Assembly: GCA_963788215.1 (NCBI GenBank)
Contig: CAWBFX010000003.1
Coordinates: forward strand, 558,001 to 622,000
Source of the DNA: AC-32 sp963788215
Lineage (GTDB): Bacteria > Actinomycetota > Thermoleophilia > Gaiellales > Gaiellaceae
Direction: 5' to 3'
DNA: 64,000 nt
The position numbers and the translations under genes are program-made. Shown here piece by piece: positions 24,322 through 34,864 of the stretch (position 1 is the first letter of the stretch; each line of letters opens with the position of its first letter). The notes under the pieces were generated by a model that saw only the letters and a list, made by a program, of their open reading frames with translations, was not told where the DNA came from and ran no database searches.

Positions 24322-24846
24322 CTACGCCGTGGCCGGGACCTTCGCGGCGGTCTTCTTGCGCTTCGGCTTGCCGGCGAGGACGCCGTCGAGCCACTCGGCC
24401 GCCTCGTCCTCGTCCATGTCCTTGGCGTACATCAGCTCGCTGGCGAGGATCTTCTTCGCCTTCACGTACATCTGCTTCTCGCCGGTCGAGAGACCTTTCT
24501 CATGGTCGCGGAGCGCGAGGTTCCGCACCACCTCCGCGAGCTCGAAGATGTCGCCCGTCTTCATCTTGTCGCGGTTGTGCTTGAAGCGCCGGTTCCAGTT
24601 CTTCGGCATGTTCGTGCCGCTTCCCGTCAGCGCCTTCAGCACCTTGGAAACCATCTGCTCGTCGATCACCTTCCGGAGACCGACCCGTTCGGCGTTGTCG
24701 CTCGGGACGTTCACCGTCATGTCGTTATGCAGGATCTTGATGGTCAGGTACTCGCGCTTTTCCCCGAGCACGGTACGCGTCTCCTTCTTGACCACCGTGC
24801 CTGCCCCGTGGTGGGGGTACACCACCTTGTCGCCGACCTTGTACAA
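24322..24846 (-). CDS. carD: CarD-type RNA polymerase-binding transcription factor
   Basis: A 174-residue CarD/CdnL regulator. The N-terminal RNAP-interacting Tudor-like domain reads LYKVGDKVVYPHHGAGTVV, then REYLTIKILHNDMTVNVPSD. The C-terminal helical DNA-binding part has NWNRRFKHNRDKMKTGDIFE, AEVVRNLALRDHEKGLSTGE. It stabilises open complexes, notably at rRNA promoters. TTG 24846 is chosen because GGAGG lies seven bases upstream; a TTG twelve codons up lacks such a site. The C-terminus ends in a lysine-rich tail KPKRKKTAAKVPATA. It has its own promoter and is followed closely by ispD, as in mycobacteria. Confidence 0.93.
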   Translation of the reverse strand: MYKVGDKVVYPHHGAGTVVKKETRTVLGEKREYLTIKILHNDMTVNVPSDNAERVGLRKVIDEQMVSKVLKALTGSGTNMPKNWNRRFKHNRDKMKTGDIFELAEVVRNLALRDHEKGLSTGEKQMYVKAKKILASELMYAKDMDEDEAAEWLDGVLAGKPKRKKTAAKVPATA

Positions 24847-24921
24847 CGCCGTTCCTCCCCTGTCGTCGCTCTTTTTCCACAACGAAGCCGGCGATCGTGT
24901 TGCTCCGCCGGCGGCAGGGTG

Positions 24922-24951
24922 AGTCTAGCAAAAATCGCTGGAAAAGGCCAA
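24922..24951 (-). promoter_or_regulatory. Predicted promoter of carD-ispD
   Basis: On the minus strand TTGGCC (24951-24946) and TAGACT (24927-24922) are 18 bases apart, about 75 bases upstream of the carD TTG. The 24883-25027 gap is noticeably AT-richer than its surroundings, with two runs of five to six T. Confidence 0.5.
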
Positions 24952-25027
24952 CTTTTGGCCCGGCTGCTTCGCTACCGGACAAAAAAGCCCTGCTCGTAGC
25001 GACAACTCACCTGCGGTGGTGCACGCT

Positions 25028-26179
25028 CTACAGCTGCAGGTAGCGATCGACGAGGTTGTGCTCCTGCAGGCGGCGCAGGCCCTCCCTGATCTCGCGCGCT
25101 CGTACGGCCCCGACACCCTCGACCGACTCGAGCTCGCGCTGCGACGCGGCGACGATCGCCTCGAGTCCCGGCAGGCTGGCGACCACGCGCTTGACGACCG
25201 GATCCGGCAGGCGCGGGATGTGCGAGAGGACGCGGTAGCCCCGGGGCAAGACGCTGTGGTCGAGCGGGTTGATCGAGGCCGGGTAGCCGAGAACCGCCAG
25301 CAGCTCGAACTCGAGCAGCTGGTCGTACGGCAGGCCGGCGAGCGCCTCCAGCCCCTCGCGCGTGCGCTCGACCCCGCCGTCCGCGTGGTAGTCGTAGACG
25401 AGCGCAGCCTTTTCGTCGGGCACGTCGGCCACGAGTTCCTCGAGCTGCATCCGGATCAGCCGGCCCTCCTCGCCGAGCTCGACGCAGGCACGCTCGATCT
25501 CCTCCGCCATCCGGGTCGTGAGCTCGGCGCGCTGCACGGTGACGAGAACGTCGTCGAGCATGACCGCGCTCTGGAACTCGAGCGCAGTCAGCCGGGTCAG
25601 CACCTGCTCGAGCCGGGCTCGATAGGTCTCGAGCGTGCCGAGTGCCTGGTTGGTCTTCGCGAGCACGTCCGCGATCGGATCGAGCTGGTAGCGGCTCTGC
25701 CCGACGAAGAGCGTCACCGTCTCGCGCTGCTGCGAGATCGAGACCACCAGCGACTCCGTCTGCTTCGCGACGCGCTCGGCGGTCCGGTGGCGGGTGCCGG
25801 TCTCGGCCGAGGGGATCGTCGGGTCCGGCATCAGCTGCACGTTCGCGTGCGTCAGCTTCGTGATCGCCGAGTTGACGATGATCGCCCCGTCCATCTTCGC
25901 CAGCTCGTACAGGAGCTGCGGCGTGAACGGCTGGTCGAGCCGCATGCCGCCGGAGAACATGAACGAGAGGTCGGAGGGCTCGCCGATCACGATCAGCGCG
26001 CCCTCGCGCGACCGAATGATGTCGTCGATCCCCTGGCGCAGCTCGGTGCCGGGGGCGATCCGGGCGACCGCCGCGAGCAGCTTCGAGTCCAGCCGCGGGT
26101 CGGTCTGGGTCGGCTGGCGGATGAGACCGAGCGGCGGCGGGATCCGCGCGGTCCTATCGTCGGTCGGCTTGTTCTCCAT
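25028..26179 (-). CDS. disA: DNA integrity scanning protein DisA (diadenylate cyclase)
   Basis: A 383-residue c-di-AMP synthase. The DAC domain has MDGAIIVNSAITKLTHANVQ (DGA at 97-99) and ETGTRHRTAERVAKQT (RHR at 130-132), the two ATP-binding motifs. A helical linker follows, and the C-terminal (HhH)2 DNA-binding domain ends PGLEAIVAASQRELESVEGV, GAVRAREIREGLRRLQEHNL. It scans DNA and signals through c-di-AMP. ATG 26179 is used; 26200 and 26239 are alternatives. All overlap the radA 3' end, so radA-disA are coupled as in Bacillus. Confidence 0.95.
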   Translation of the reverse strand: MENKPTDDRTARIPPPLGLIRQPTQTDPRLDSKLLAAVARIAPGTELRQGIDDIIRSREGALIVIGEPSDLSFMFSGGMRLDQPFTPQLLYELAKMDGAIIVNSAITKLTHANVQLMPDPTIPSAETGTRHRTAERVAKQTESLVVSISQQRETVTLFVGQSRYQLDPIADVLAKTNQALGTLETYRARLEQVLTRLTALEFQSAVMLDDVLVTVQRAELTTRMAEEIERACVELGEEGRLIRMQLEELVADVPDEKAALVYDYHADGGVERTREGLEALAGLPYDQLLEFELLAVLGYPASINPLDHSVLPRGYRVLSHIPRLPDPVVKRVVASLPGLEAIVAASQRELESVEGVGAVRAREIREGLRRLQEHNLVDRYLQL

Positions 26180-27512
26180 CGATCGCTGCCCGTGCGGCAT
26201 GCCTGAGCGTTTCGGCTTCGAGAATGCGTATTTTGCCACGAACCGCGGTTTTCGACTCGCCGGTGCCTTTCGGGACGACCGCGCCGGCGATCCCGAGCTT
26301 CCCGCATTCCTCCAGCCGCCGCTCCGCCTGGGCCGCGGGCCGCAGGCGCCCGGTGAGTCCGACCTCGCCGAACGCCGCGAGCTTCGGCTTCAGCGGCGAG
26401 CCCTTCGCAGCAGAGACGATCGCGAGCGCGATCGCGAGGTCCGCGCCGGGCTCGTCGATGCGCACGCCGCCGGCGACGTTCACGAACACGTCCGCCTGGC
26501 CGAGCGCGACGCCCGCGTGCCGCGAGAGGACCGCGACGATCATGGCGAGGCGCTTCGGGTCGACGCCGGTGCCCACGCGGCGCGGCATCGCCAGGTCGGT
26601 CGGCGCGACGAGAGCCTGGATCTCGAGCAGGAGCGGCCGCGAGCCCTCGAGCGCGCAGGCGACGGCGGCCCCCACCTCGCCGTCGACGCTGCGGCCGAAG
26701 ATCTCGGACGGCTCCGGAACGCCGACGAGGCCTGTCCCGGTCATCTCGAAGACCGCCAGCTCGTTGGTCGAGCCGAAACGGTTCTTGGCCGCTCTCAGCA
26801 CGCGGTGCTCGTGGTAGCGGTCGCCTTCGAACTGCAGCACGCAGTCGACGAGGTGCTCGAGCACGCGCGGGCCCGCGACGGCGCCGTCCTTGGTGACGTG
26901 GCCGACGAGGAAGATCGCGATCCCGGCTTCCTTTGCGAGGCGCAGCAGCCGCGACGCCGCTTCGCGGACCTGCGCAACCGACCCCGGCGCGGAACCGAGC
27001 TCGGCCGAATAGAGCGTCTGCACCGAGTCGATCACGCAGACATCGGGCCGGACCGCCTCGAGGGTCGCGCAGACGCCTTCGAGCTCGGTCTCCGGGAGGA
27101 CGCCGACGTTTCCCGCGCCCCCGAGCCGCTCTGCGCGCAGCTTCACCTGGGCCGGCGACTCCTCGCCGGTGATGAGGAGCGTCGTCCTCGACTCGCTGAT
27201 CGAGCTGAGCGCGCTCAGGAGGAGCGTGGACTTGCCGACCCCCGGCTCGCCGCCGACGAGGACGAGGGAGGCGGGAACGAGGCCGCCGCCGAGCACGCGG
27301 TCGAGCTCCGCGACGCCGGTCGGGATTCGGTCGGCTTCTTCGGCCTCGACGTCGACCAGGCGCAGCGTCGGCCGCGGCGCTGCGGCGCCGGCTGCCGCCT
27401 GCGTCTCCTCGACCAGCGTCCCGAACGAGCCGCACGACGGACACTTGCCGAACCAGCGTCCCGCCGAGTAGCCGCAGTCGGTGCACGCGAACTGGGTAGC
27501 CGCCTTCGCCAC
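26154..27512 (-). CDS. radA: DNA repair protein RadA/Sms
   Basis: A 452-residue RecA-like branch-migration helicase. The N-terminal zinc finger uses C10, C13, C24 and C27 (ACTDCGYSAGRWFGKCPSCG). Walker A is VGGEPGVGKSTLLLSALS (about 86-103), the family-specific KNRFG motif is at 243-247, and the C-terminal Lon-like domain has PGADLAIALAIVSAAKGSPL. It drives three-strand branch migration in recombination. It lies between clpC and disA as in Bacillus, with an EamA gene inserted between clpC and radA. Confidence 0.96.
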   Translation of the reverse strand: MAKAATQFACTDCGYSAGRWFGKCPSCGSFGTLVEETQAAAGAAAPRPTLRLVDVEAEEADRIPTGVAELDRVLGGGLVPASLVLVGGEPGVGKSTLLLSALSSISESRTTLLITGEESPAQVKLRAERLGGAGNVGVLPETELEGVCATLEAVRPDVCVIDSVQTLYSAELGSAPGSVAQVREAASRLLRLAKEAGIAIFLVGHVTKDGAVAGPRVLEHLVDCVLQFEGDRYHEHRVLRAAKNRFGSTNELAVFEMTGTGLVGVPEPSEIFGRSVDGEVGAAVACALEGSRPLLLEIQALVAPTDLAMPRRVGTGVDPKRLAMIVAVLSRHAGVALGQADVFVNVAGGVRIDEPGADLAIALAIVSAAKGSPLKPKLAAFGEVGLTGRLRPAAQAERRLEECGKLGIAGAVVPKGTGESKTAVRGKIRILEAETLRHAARAAIDGEQADRR

Positions 27513-27582
27513 TCGTCCAGGGTACGAGCGGCGGCGGACGCGAACGTCACGGAAGTGTCGCGAAGCGTGACGTCATCGAGAC

Positions 27583-28524
27583 TCAGCGAGCTTCTGAAGG
27601 CACGTCCGCCGCGGGGACGTAGCCCGGCTCGGCCGCGCGCGGCGCCTGGCGGCGGGCCGCAGAGACGATCAGCAGACCCGAGAGGACGAGCGCGACCCCG
27701 CCCAGCTGCAGGGTCGAAGGCGACTCGTTCAGGATCGCCCAGGCGAACAGGACCGAGAGCACGGGCTGAAAGGTGAGCAGCACGGACGTGAGCGCTGCCG
27801 GCAGCCGCGGGAGCGTGATCGAGATCAGCAGCCAGCCGAGCGCCTGCGAGCTCAGGGCCAGCAGCACGAGGTACCCCTGCGCCTTCCAGTCCGGCGCCCA
27901 GTCGAGGTTGCCCCAGATGAGCCCCACCGGGATCACGCCGAGCGCGCAGGCGAGGGTCGCGTCGAAGAGCGGGCCCGCAGGGCGGCGGACGTCGCGGTTT
28001 CCCTCGCGCAGGACGAGGAGGAAGCCCGAGTACGAAAGCGCGGTCAGGATTCCGAACGCGACGCCGAGGCCGGGGTTGCGGCCGTACGCGCCGTGCTCGA
28101 AGGCGCCGGAGATGAGCACCACGCCGACGAGCGCGACCGGGATCGCCGCGAGCGATCGCCCGGGCGGCCGCTCGCGCAGGATCGCCCACGCGAGTAGGCC
28201 TACGAGCACGACCTGCAGGTTTCCGAGCACCGTCGCTAGCCCGGCGCCGACCTCCTCGATCCCCTGGTGCCACGCGACGAGGTCGACCGTGAAGAGCAGG
28301 CCGGCGATCCACGCGAGCACCCGCTGCTTCAGCGGACGAGGGCCGAGGCGCCGGTTCTCCAGCCACGCGAGCACGAGGAGCAGGGGCAGCGCGTACGCGC
28401 AGCGGTAGAACGCGCCCGTGGTCGGAGAGACGTGCGCGACGCGGAACAGGATCCCCGAGAACGCGATCGCCAGCGCGCCCGCAAGCGCGGCCAGAACCGG
28501 CCTGTCGTGCAGGCGGTGGGGCAC
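27583..28524 (-). CDS. EamA/DMT family transporter
   Basis: A 313-residue membrane protein with about ten predicted helices in two EamA repeats: the first starts LAALAGALAIAFSGILFRVA and includes FTVDLVAWHQGIEEVGAGLA; the second covers YSGFLLVLREGNRD to ALVLSGLLIVSAARR with SSQALGWLLISITLPRLPAA. It is a drug/metabolite-superfamily exporter of unknown substrate. The GTG at 28524 is chosen where homology begins; the much longer open frame upstream is antisense-like shadow over clpC. It is absent from the Bacillus block, so it is an insertion between clpC and radA. Confidence 0.87.
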   Translation of the reverse strand: MPHRLHDRPVLAALAGALAIAFSGILFRVAHVSPTTGAFYRCAYALPLLLVLAWLENRRLGPRPLKQRVLAWIAGLLFTVDLVAWHQGIEEVGAGLATVLGNLQVVLVGLLAWAILRERPPGRSLAAIPVALVGVVLISGAFEHGAYGRNPGLGVAFGILTALSYSGFLLVLREGNRDVRRPAGPLFDATLACALGVIPVGLIWGNLDWAPDWKAQGYLVLLALSSQALGWLLISITLPRLPAALTSVLLTFQPVLSVLFAWAILNESPSTLQLGGVALVLSGLLIVSAARRQAPRAAEPGYVPAADVPSEAR

Positions 28525-28605
28525 AGGCCTGAGGCTAGCCGCGCCGCAAGGAGCCGCGCACCGCCACCCCCGAGGCCGCCGTGACCGATCCGAAGTTCCA
28601 AAGTC

Positions 28606-28669
28606 GGCACAAAGGACACTTGACGAAACCCGGGGTCCGACACCGGGTTTGTCAAGGCGCAGGTGTGCC
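28606..28669. repeat. 64-bp imperfect palindrome between the EamA gene and clpC
   Basis: Outer arms are GGCACA (28606-28611) and TGTGCC (28664-28669); inner arms are TTGACGAAACCCGG (28620-28633) and CCGGGTTTGTCAA (28643-28655), with one bulged G. The inner core GGGGTCCGACACC resembles the GGGGTCTGACCCC repeats elsewhere, and TTGACGAAACC also occurs in the inverted repeat at 21670. Confidence 0.6.
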
Positions 28670-28696
28670 GTGATCGTGCCGAGTGATCCACAGAGG

Positions 28697-28715
28697 CCCG
28701 CGCCCAACGCGCGGG
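28697..28715. terminator. GC hairpin downstream of clpC
   Basis: CCCGCGC-CCAAC-GCGCGGG is a perfect 7-bp stem 25 bases beyond the clpC TAA. On the plus strand it is followed by TTT only, so it is a weak intrinsic terminator at best, possibly bidirectional between clpC and the EamA gene. Confidence 0.35.
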
Positions 28716-28739
28716 TTTGGAGCCGCCGGCGGGCTCTAC

Positions 28740-31264
<2,525 letters not shown>

Positions 31265-31324
31265 GGTCCTTCTTTCCCCGCTCCGCGGAAGTCGGCTGAG
31301 GCACCTATCGTAGCGAAGGGGTCG

Positions 31325-31341
31325 GGGGGTGGCGCACCCCC
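31325..31341. promoter_or_regulatory. GGGGGTG-GCG-CACCCCC inverted repeat in the clpC upstream region
   Basis: A perfect 7-bp stem with a 3-base loop, 61-77 bases upstream of the clpC ATG in the gap between clpC and the divergent small ORF. It may be an operator or a leader hairpin. No CtsR direct repeat or HAIR/CIRCE element is visible. Confidence 0.35.
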
Positions 31342-31418
31342 GCCTGGGTCATTGTGAGAGGGTTCACTTTCGGCTCGAAATCGGGTTGAATATGTGTGTC
31401 TAGGGGAAGGGGAGCCCC

Positions 31419-31574
31419 ATGGGGAGACGTGGATCGTCGCTGTTGCTGTTCGTCGCCGGGTACCTCGCGATGGCATCGCTCGCGCCTGCCGTCGCGCTCG
31501 TGCCGGCGCTGGTCAGCTTCTTCGCTGGTGTGCTCGTGCTCGTGCGCGAGCCTCACGCCGAGACGCCCCGCTAA
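31419..31574 (+). CDS. Small putative membrane protein (51 residues)
   Basis: ATG 31419 is preceded by AAGGGGAG at a suitable distance. The product is basic at the start (MGRRG), then has a hydrophobic stretch of about 35 residues (LLLFVAGYLAMASLAPAVAL and VPALVSFFAGVLVLV), enough for one or two helices, and a polar tail VREPHAETPR. Its TAA overlaps the TAG of the convergent gene. The length is small, but SD, start and hydrophobic periodicity support a real gene; function is unknown. Confidence 0.5.
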   Translation: MGRRGSSLLLFVAGYLAMASLAPAVALVPALVSFFAGVLVLVREPHAETPR

Positions 31575-33181
31575 GGCGCCTCGTACAGCGCCGTCGCGGA
31601 CTGCAGCCGCTTGAGGCGCAGGCCGTCTGACGTGATCACGCACTTCATCGAGACGTAGTCCGTGACGTGGAAGGCGCTCAGGTTCGCGCCCTCCGGGACG
31701 GCGCACGTGACCGGCTCGCCGTCCGTCTGAACCGTGACCGATCCCGAAGCCAGCGCCGCGATCGTGCCGCTCGCCTCCACGAAGCTGGGAGGCGGAGGTG
31801 GGGGCGGCGGGGGCGGCGGAGAGCCGTCGTCCCAGGTGGCCGTCGCCGATTGCAGGTGCTTCAGCGTCAGGCCGTCGTCGCTGACGAGGCAGGTCATCAA
31901 GACCGCGTCGTTCACCTGGAAGGCGCTGAGGTCGGCGTCCTCGGGAATGTCGCAGCTGAGCGGATCGTGCTCGCCCTGCACCGTGACGGTGAAATCATCG
32001 ACCTCGTCGAGCGCCGTGATGTGGCCGGTGATCGTGACGGTCGGTGGAGGGGGCGGCAAGTCGCGCTTCTGAAGGGCGCGCAGCGTCCACGCGCCGTCGA
32101 CCTTGACGCACGACATCACGACCGGATCGCCGACGTCGAACTCGGAAAGGTCGAAGTCCCCGGGAACGGCGCACTGGATGGGGTCGCCGTCGCCCTGGAC
32201 GGTGATGGTGCCGTCGCCGAGGTCGAGGATGTGCCCGATCGCAACGAGGTACTCGCTGCCGGTCTGCCTCCTGAGCGAGACGAGAACGCGGTGGCCGCCG
32301 CCGTACTTGCAGGTCATGTAGACGCGCTGGCCGGTCTCGAAGCCGGCCAGGTCGAAGCCGTCCGGCACCGCGCAGCGCGCCATCCTCGACGTCTGGCCGT
32401 CGATCGCCACGCCGACCTCGGCATGGGTCACCTCGGCCAGCACGCCCGCGACCGTGAAGCGGTCTCCGCCGGTGTGGCCGCCGTCGCCGTCGTCGTCTCC
32501 GCTCTCGTCGTCGGCCTTGATCAGCGTGAAGCTGCCGTCGGCCTCGACGCGAACGATCAGGGCGATCTCGTCGCCCGCCACGAACTCCGGCACCACCACG
32601 TCGCTCGGGACGTGCACGAAGACTCGGCCGCGGTGCTCGACCGCGAGCTCGATCGTCCCGTCGTCGCCGGTCGCGAGGTAGATCCCCTCGAGCTCGAGGG
32701 TCCCGTCGTGGCCGACCTTGCGCACGCGCTTGGGGCTCGTCTTGAGCACGGCGCCGCTGACGCTCGCGCCGACCACGACCGCATCGCCCGGGTGAAGAGC
32801 CGAAGCCGGGCCGCGGAAGACGAGCGAGAGCACGCTCATGCCCGCAGACACGACGAGGGTCTTCGGCGAGGCAGCGACGACCGACCCGCGAAGGCGCGTC
32901 AGGCGCGTCTTGCCGAGAAGCTTGATGTTGCTCGCGGCGTAGGTCCCGTCGGGGAGCTCCGCCGCCTGGACCGCGACGATGCGGCCGGCGCGGAAGCGCG
33001 CGAGCGACCCGCGGACGCGCGTCGTGCGAACGACGCCGTTGCGAGACGCCGTGACGATGGCATGCCGCGCGGGTTTCTTCGTGAGGACGGCACCCTGGAA
33101 TTTCGCCGCCGCAGCGGTCGCCGGCAGCGCGACGGTAATCGCGGCCAGCCCGGCAGCGGCAAGCACGAGAACTCTCTTCAT
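31571..33181 (-). CDS. Secreted repeat protein (DUF5666-like modules) with poly-proline linker
   Basis: A 536-residue exported protein. Signal peptide: MKRVLVLAAAGLAAITVALP. An N-terminal region with RGSLARFRAGRIVAVQAAEL resembles OB-fold DUF5666 modules. The second half has four repeats of 70-85 residues, each with GTITVQGDGDPIQCAVP then DLSEFDVGDPVVMSCV, i.e. a C-x-[VI]-P-x5-L-x2-F-x4-D-x-V-x-M-x-C pattern that would put one disulfide in each module. A run of eleven prolines separates the last repeat. Probably a cell-surface protein; function unknown. Confidence 0.75.
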   Translation of the reverse strand: MKRVLVLAAAGLAAITVALPATAAAAKFQGAVLTKKPARHAIVTASRNGVVRTTRVRGSLARFRAGRIVAVQAAELPDGTYAASNIKLLGKTRLTRLRGSVVAASPKTLVVSAGMSVLSLVFRGPASALHPGDAVVVGASVSGAVLKTSPKRVRKVGHDGTLELEGIYLATGDDGTIELAVEHRGRVFVHVPSDVVVPEFVAGDEIALIVRVEADGSFTLIKADDESGDDDGDGGHTGGDRFTVAGVLAEVTHAEVGVAIDGQTSRMARCAVPDGFDLAGFETGQRVYMTCKYGGGHRVLVSLRRQTGSEYLVAIGHILDLGDGTITVQGDGDPIQCAVPGDFDLSEFDVGDPVVMSCVKVDGAWTLRALQKRDLPPPPPTVTITGHITALDEVDDFTVTVQGEHDPLSCDIPEDADLSAFQVNDAVLMTCLVSDDGLTLKHLQSATATWDDGSPPPPPPPPPPPSFVEASGTIAALASGSVTVQTDGEPVTCAVPEGANLSAFHVTDYVSMKCVITSDGLRLKRLQSATALYEAP

Positions 33182-33201
33182 CGGTCGGTGCCTCCTTTAA
33201 C

Positions 33202-33244
33202 CCGTAGAGCCGGCCGGAGGCTGCGCCCGCGGCCGGCTCTACGG
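33202..33244. promoter_or_regulatory. 15-bp perfect hairpin in the leader of the repeat protein
   Basis: CCGTAGAGCCGGCCG (33202-33216) and CGGCCGGCTCTACGG (33230-33244) are perfect complements around a 13-base loop. On the minus strand the stem ends 3-5 bases before GTTAAAGGAGG, the SD of the 33181 start. It could stabilise the mRNA 5' end or modulate initiation; no known riboswitch is recognised. Confidence 0.5.
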
Positions 33245-33341
33245 ATGGATACGAATGCGCGACCGAGCGGCAGCCGCACTCCTGCTCGCTCCCTCCATCG
33301 GCGCGAGCGAGCGCGACCTTGCGGAAACTCCCTAGGTTGAG

Positions 33342-34820
33342 CTACTCAGCTTGGGAGAAATAACGCCGGACGGCGAGGACCGTCATCAGCAGGATCTTGA
33401 CGTCGAGCCAGAGCGACCAGTTCTCGATGTAGAAGTTGTCCCACTCGACGCGGTCGCTGAGCGAGGTCTTGCCGCGGAGGCCGTGCACTTGGGCCCAGCC
33501 CGTGATTCCGGACTTGACGCGGTGGCGGTCGCCGTAGCGCGGGACGTTCCGCTCGAACAGGCGCACGAAGTCGGGACGCTCCGGGCGCGGGCCGATCAGG
33601 CTCATCTCGCCCTTGACCACGTTGAGAAGCTGCGGAAGCTCGTCGAGGGAGGTGCGCCGCAGCAAGGCGCCGAAACGGGTGCGGCGGTCGTCGCCCTCGA
33701 TGCCTCCGGGGGCGGTGTCGGCGGGAAGGTCGGGCAGGATCACCGGCTCGGAGACGGTCCGCATCGAGCGGAACTTGAGCATCTCGAAGCGGCGCCCGTC
33801 CCGGCCGACGCGCGGCTGGCGGAAGAAGACGGGCCTCCCCACGGAGATCAAGGTGCCCACGGCGGCGACCGCGAAGATGGGCGCGGTCAGCGCCAGCATC
33901 ACGGAGGCGACGACCCGGTCGACGACGTGCTTGAAGGCGAACTCCCAGCCGCGCGGATCGGTCTTGCGAGCGGAGAGAAGGGGCAGGCCGCCGATGTGCT
34001 CGATCGCGAGCCTCTCGGTGACGCTCTCGAACAGGCGCGGGACGAGGGAGACGCCGACGCCGAGCTCCTCGCAGTGCTTGATCTCGCGCAGCAGGACCTC
34101 GCTCGGCGCGGTGGAGAAGGTGATGACGAGGTGCTCGATGCCGTGCTGCTCGATCAGGCGCTCGAGGTCCCAGCTAGCGCCGAGGACCGGCACCGGCAGG
34201 CCCGAGGTGTCGAGCGGCTCCTTGTCGAGGAACCCGACCGGCCGCAGGCCGAACTCGGGGTGCTCCTGGAGCCGGCGCGCGGCGAGCCGGCCGACGCGGC
34301 CGGCGCCCACGATCAGCGTCGGCTTGGCGACCTCGCCCGCGCGGCGGGCGTTCAGCTGGGCCCAGTCGAGGGCGATCCGGCCGGAGACGAGATAGAAGGC
34401 GCTGAAGGCCCAGAGGCGAATCGACTGGCCGGCGAGCTGGTCGACGTCGCCAGGCAAGAGGATGCGGAGGGTGACGAGGGCCATGCAGGCGAGGACGGTC
34501 GCGGTGAGGACGGACCTGATGTCGTCGAGGACCTGGAGGCGGACGCGCCAGGAATACATGCGGCGCGTGTGGAGGGCGAGCAGGACGAGGACGCTGTAGA
34601 GCACGACCCACGTTCCCGGTATCGGGATGATCCCGGCCACGCGGGAGCCGAGCGTCGCGCCGAGGCCCGCCGCGAGCAGCATCGCGCTGTCGAGCGCGAA
34701 GGCGCCGCGGGACCACGACGCGTGCTGACGCACGCGCCCGAAAATGGGCGCGTCACGGTGCTCGAGCTCGATCGGCTCGAGAACCGGTACCGCTTCCGCG
34801 TTCAGCGGTCGCGTAGCCAT
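33342..34820 (-). CDS. Exopolysaccharide polyprenyl glycosylphosphotransferase (priming sugar transferase)
   Basis: A 492-residue WcaJ/CpsE-type enzyme. Four to five N-terminal helices, a soluble NAD-binding-like CoA_binding_3 domain (KPTLIVGAGRVGRLAARRLQ, PVGFLDKEPL), a further helix (VVASVMLALTAPIFAVAAVG) and the C-terminal Bac_transf domain with EMLKFRSMRT, LLRRTSLDELPQLLNVVKGE, MSLIGPRPERPDFV and RHRVKSGITGWAQVHGLRGK. It transfers a sugar-phosphate to undecaprenyl phosphate, the first step in repeat-unit assembly. It opens the large polysaccharide locus. Confidence 0.94.
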   Translation of the reverse strand: MATRPLNAEAVPVLEPIELEHRDAPIFGRVRQHASWSRGAFALDSAMLLAAGLGATLGSRVAGIIPIPGTWVVLYSVLVLLALHTRRMYSWRVRLQVLDDIRSVLTATVLACMALVTLRILLPGDVDQLAGQSIRLWAFSAFYLVSGRIALDWAQLNARRAGEVAKPTLIVGAGRVGRLAARRLQEHPEFGLRPVGFLDKEPLDTSGLPVPVLGASWDLERLIEQHGIEHLVITFSTAPSEVLLREIKHCEELGVGVSLVPRLFESVTERLAIEHIGGLPLLSARKTDPRGWEFAFKHVVDRVVASVMLALTAPIFAVAAVGTLISVGRPVFFRQPRVGRDGRRFEMLKFRSMRTVSEPVILPDLPADTAPGGIEGDDRRTRFGALLRRTSLDELPQLLNVVKGEMSLIGPRPERPDFVRLFERNVPRYGDRHRVKSGITGWAQVHGLRGKTSLSDRVEWDNFYIENWSLWLDVKILLMTVLAVRRYFSQAE

Positions 34821-34864
34821 GTTGCCGTTCGCCGCAACTCCGTCAGGATCGGACTAGGGCCGTT

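Noticed and set aside
31265..31418. CtsR, HspR/HAIR or CIRCE operator upstream of clpC
   Set aside because: None of the known direct or inverted repeat consensus patterns is visible; only an unrelated GC hairpin is present.
33240..33341. Known riboswitch in the leaders at 33.2-33.3 kb
   Set aside because: The hairpin is a simple perfect stem with no recognisable aptamer core.
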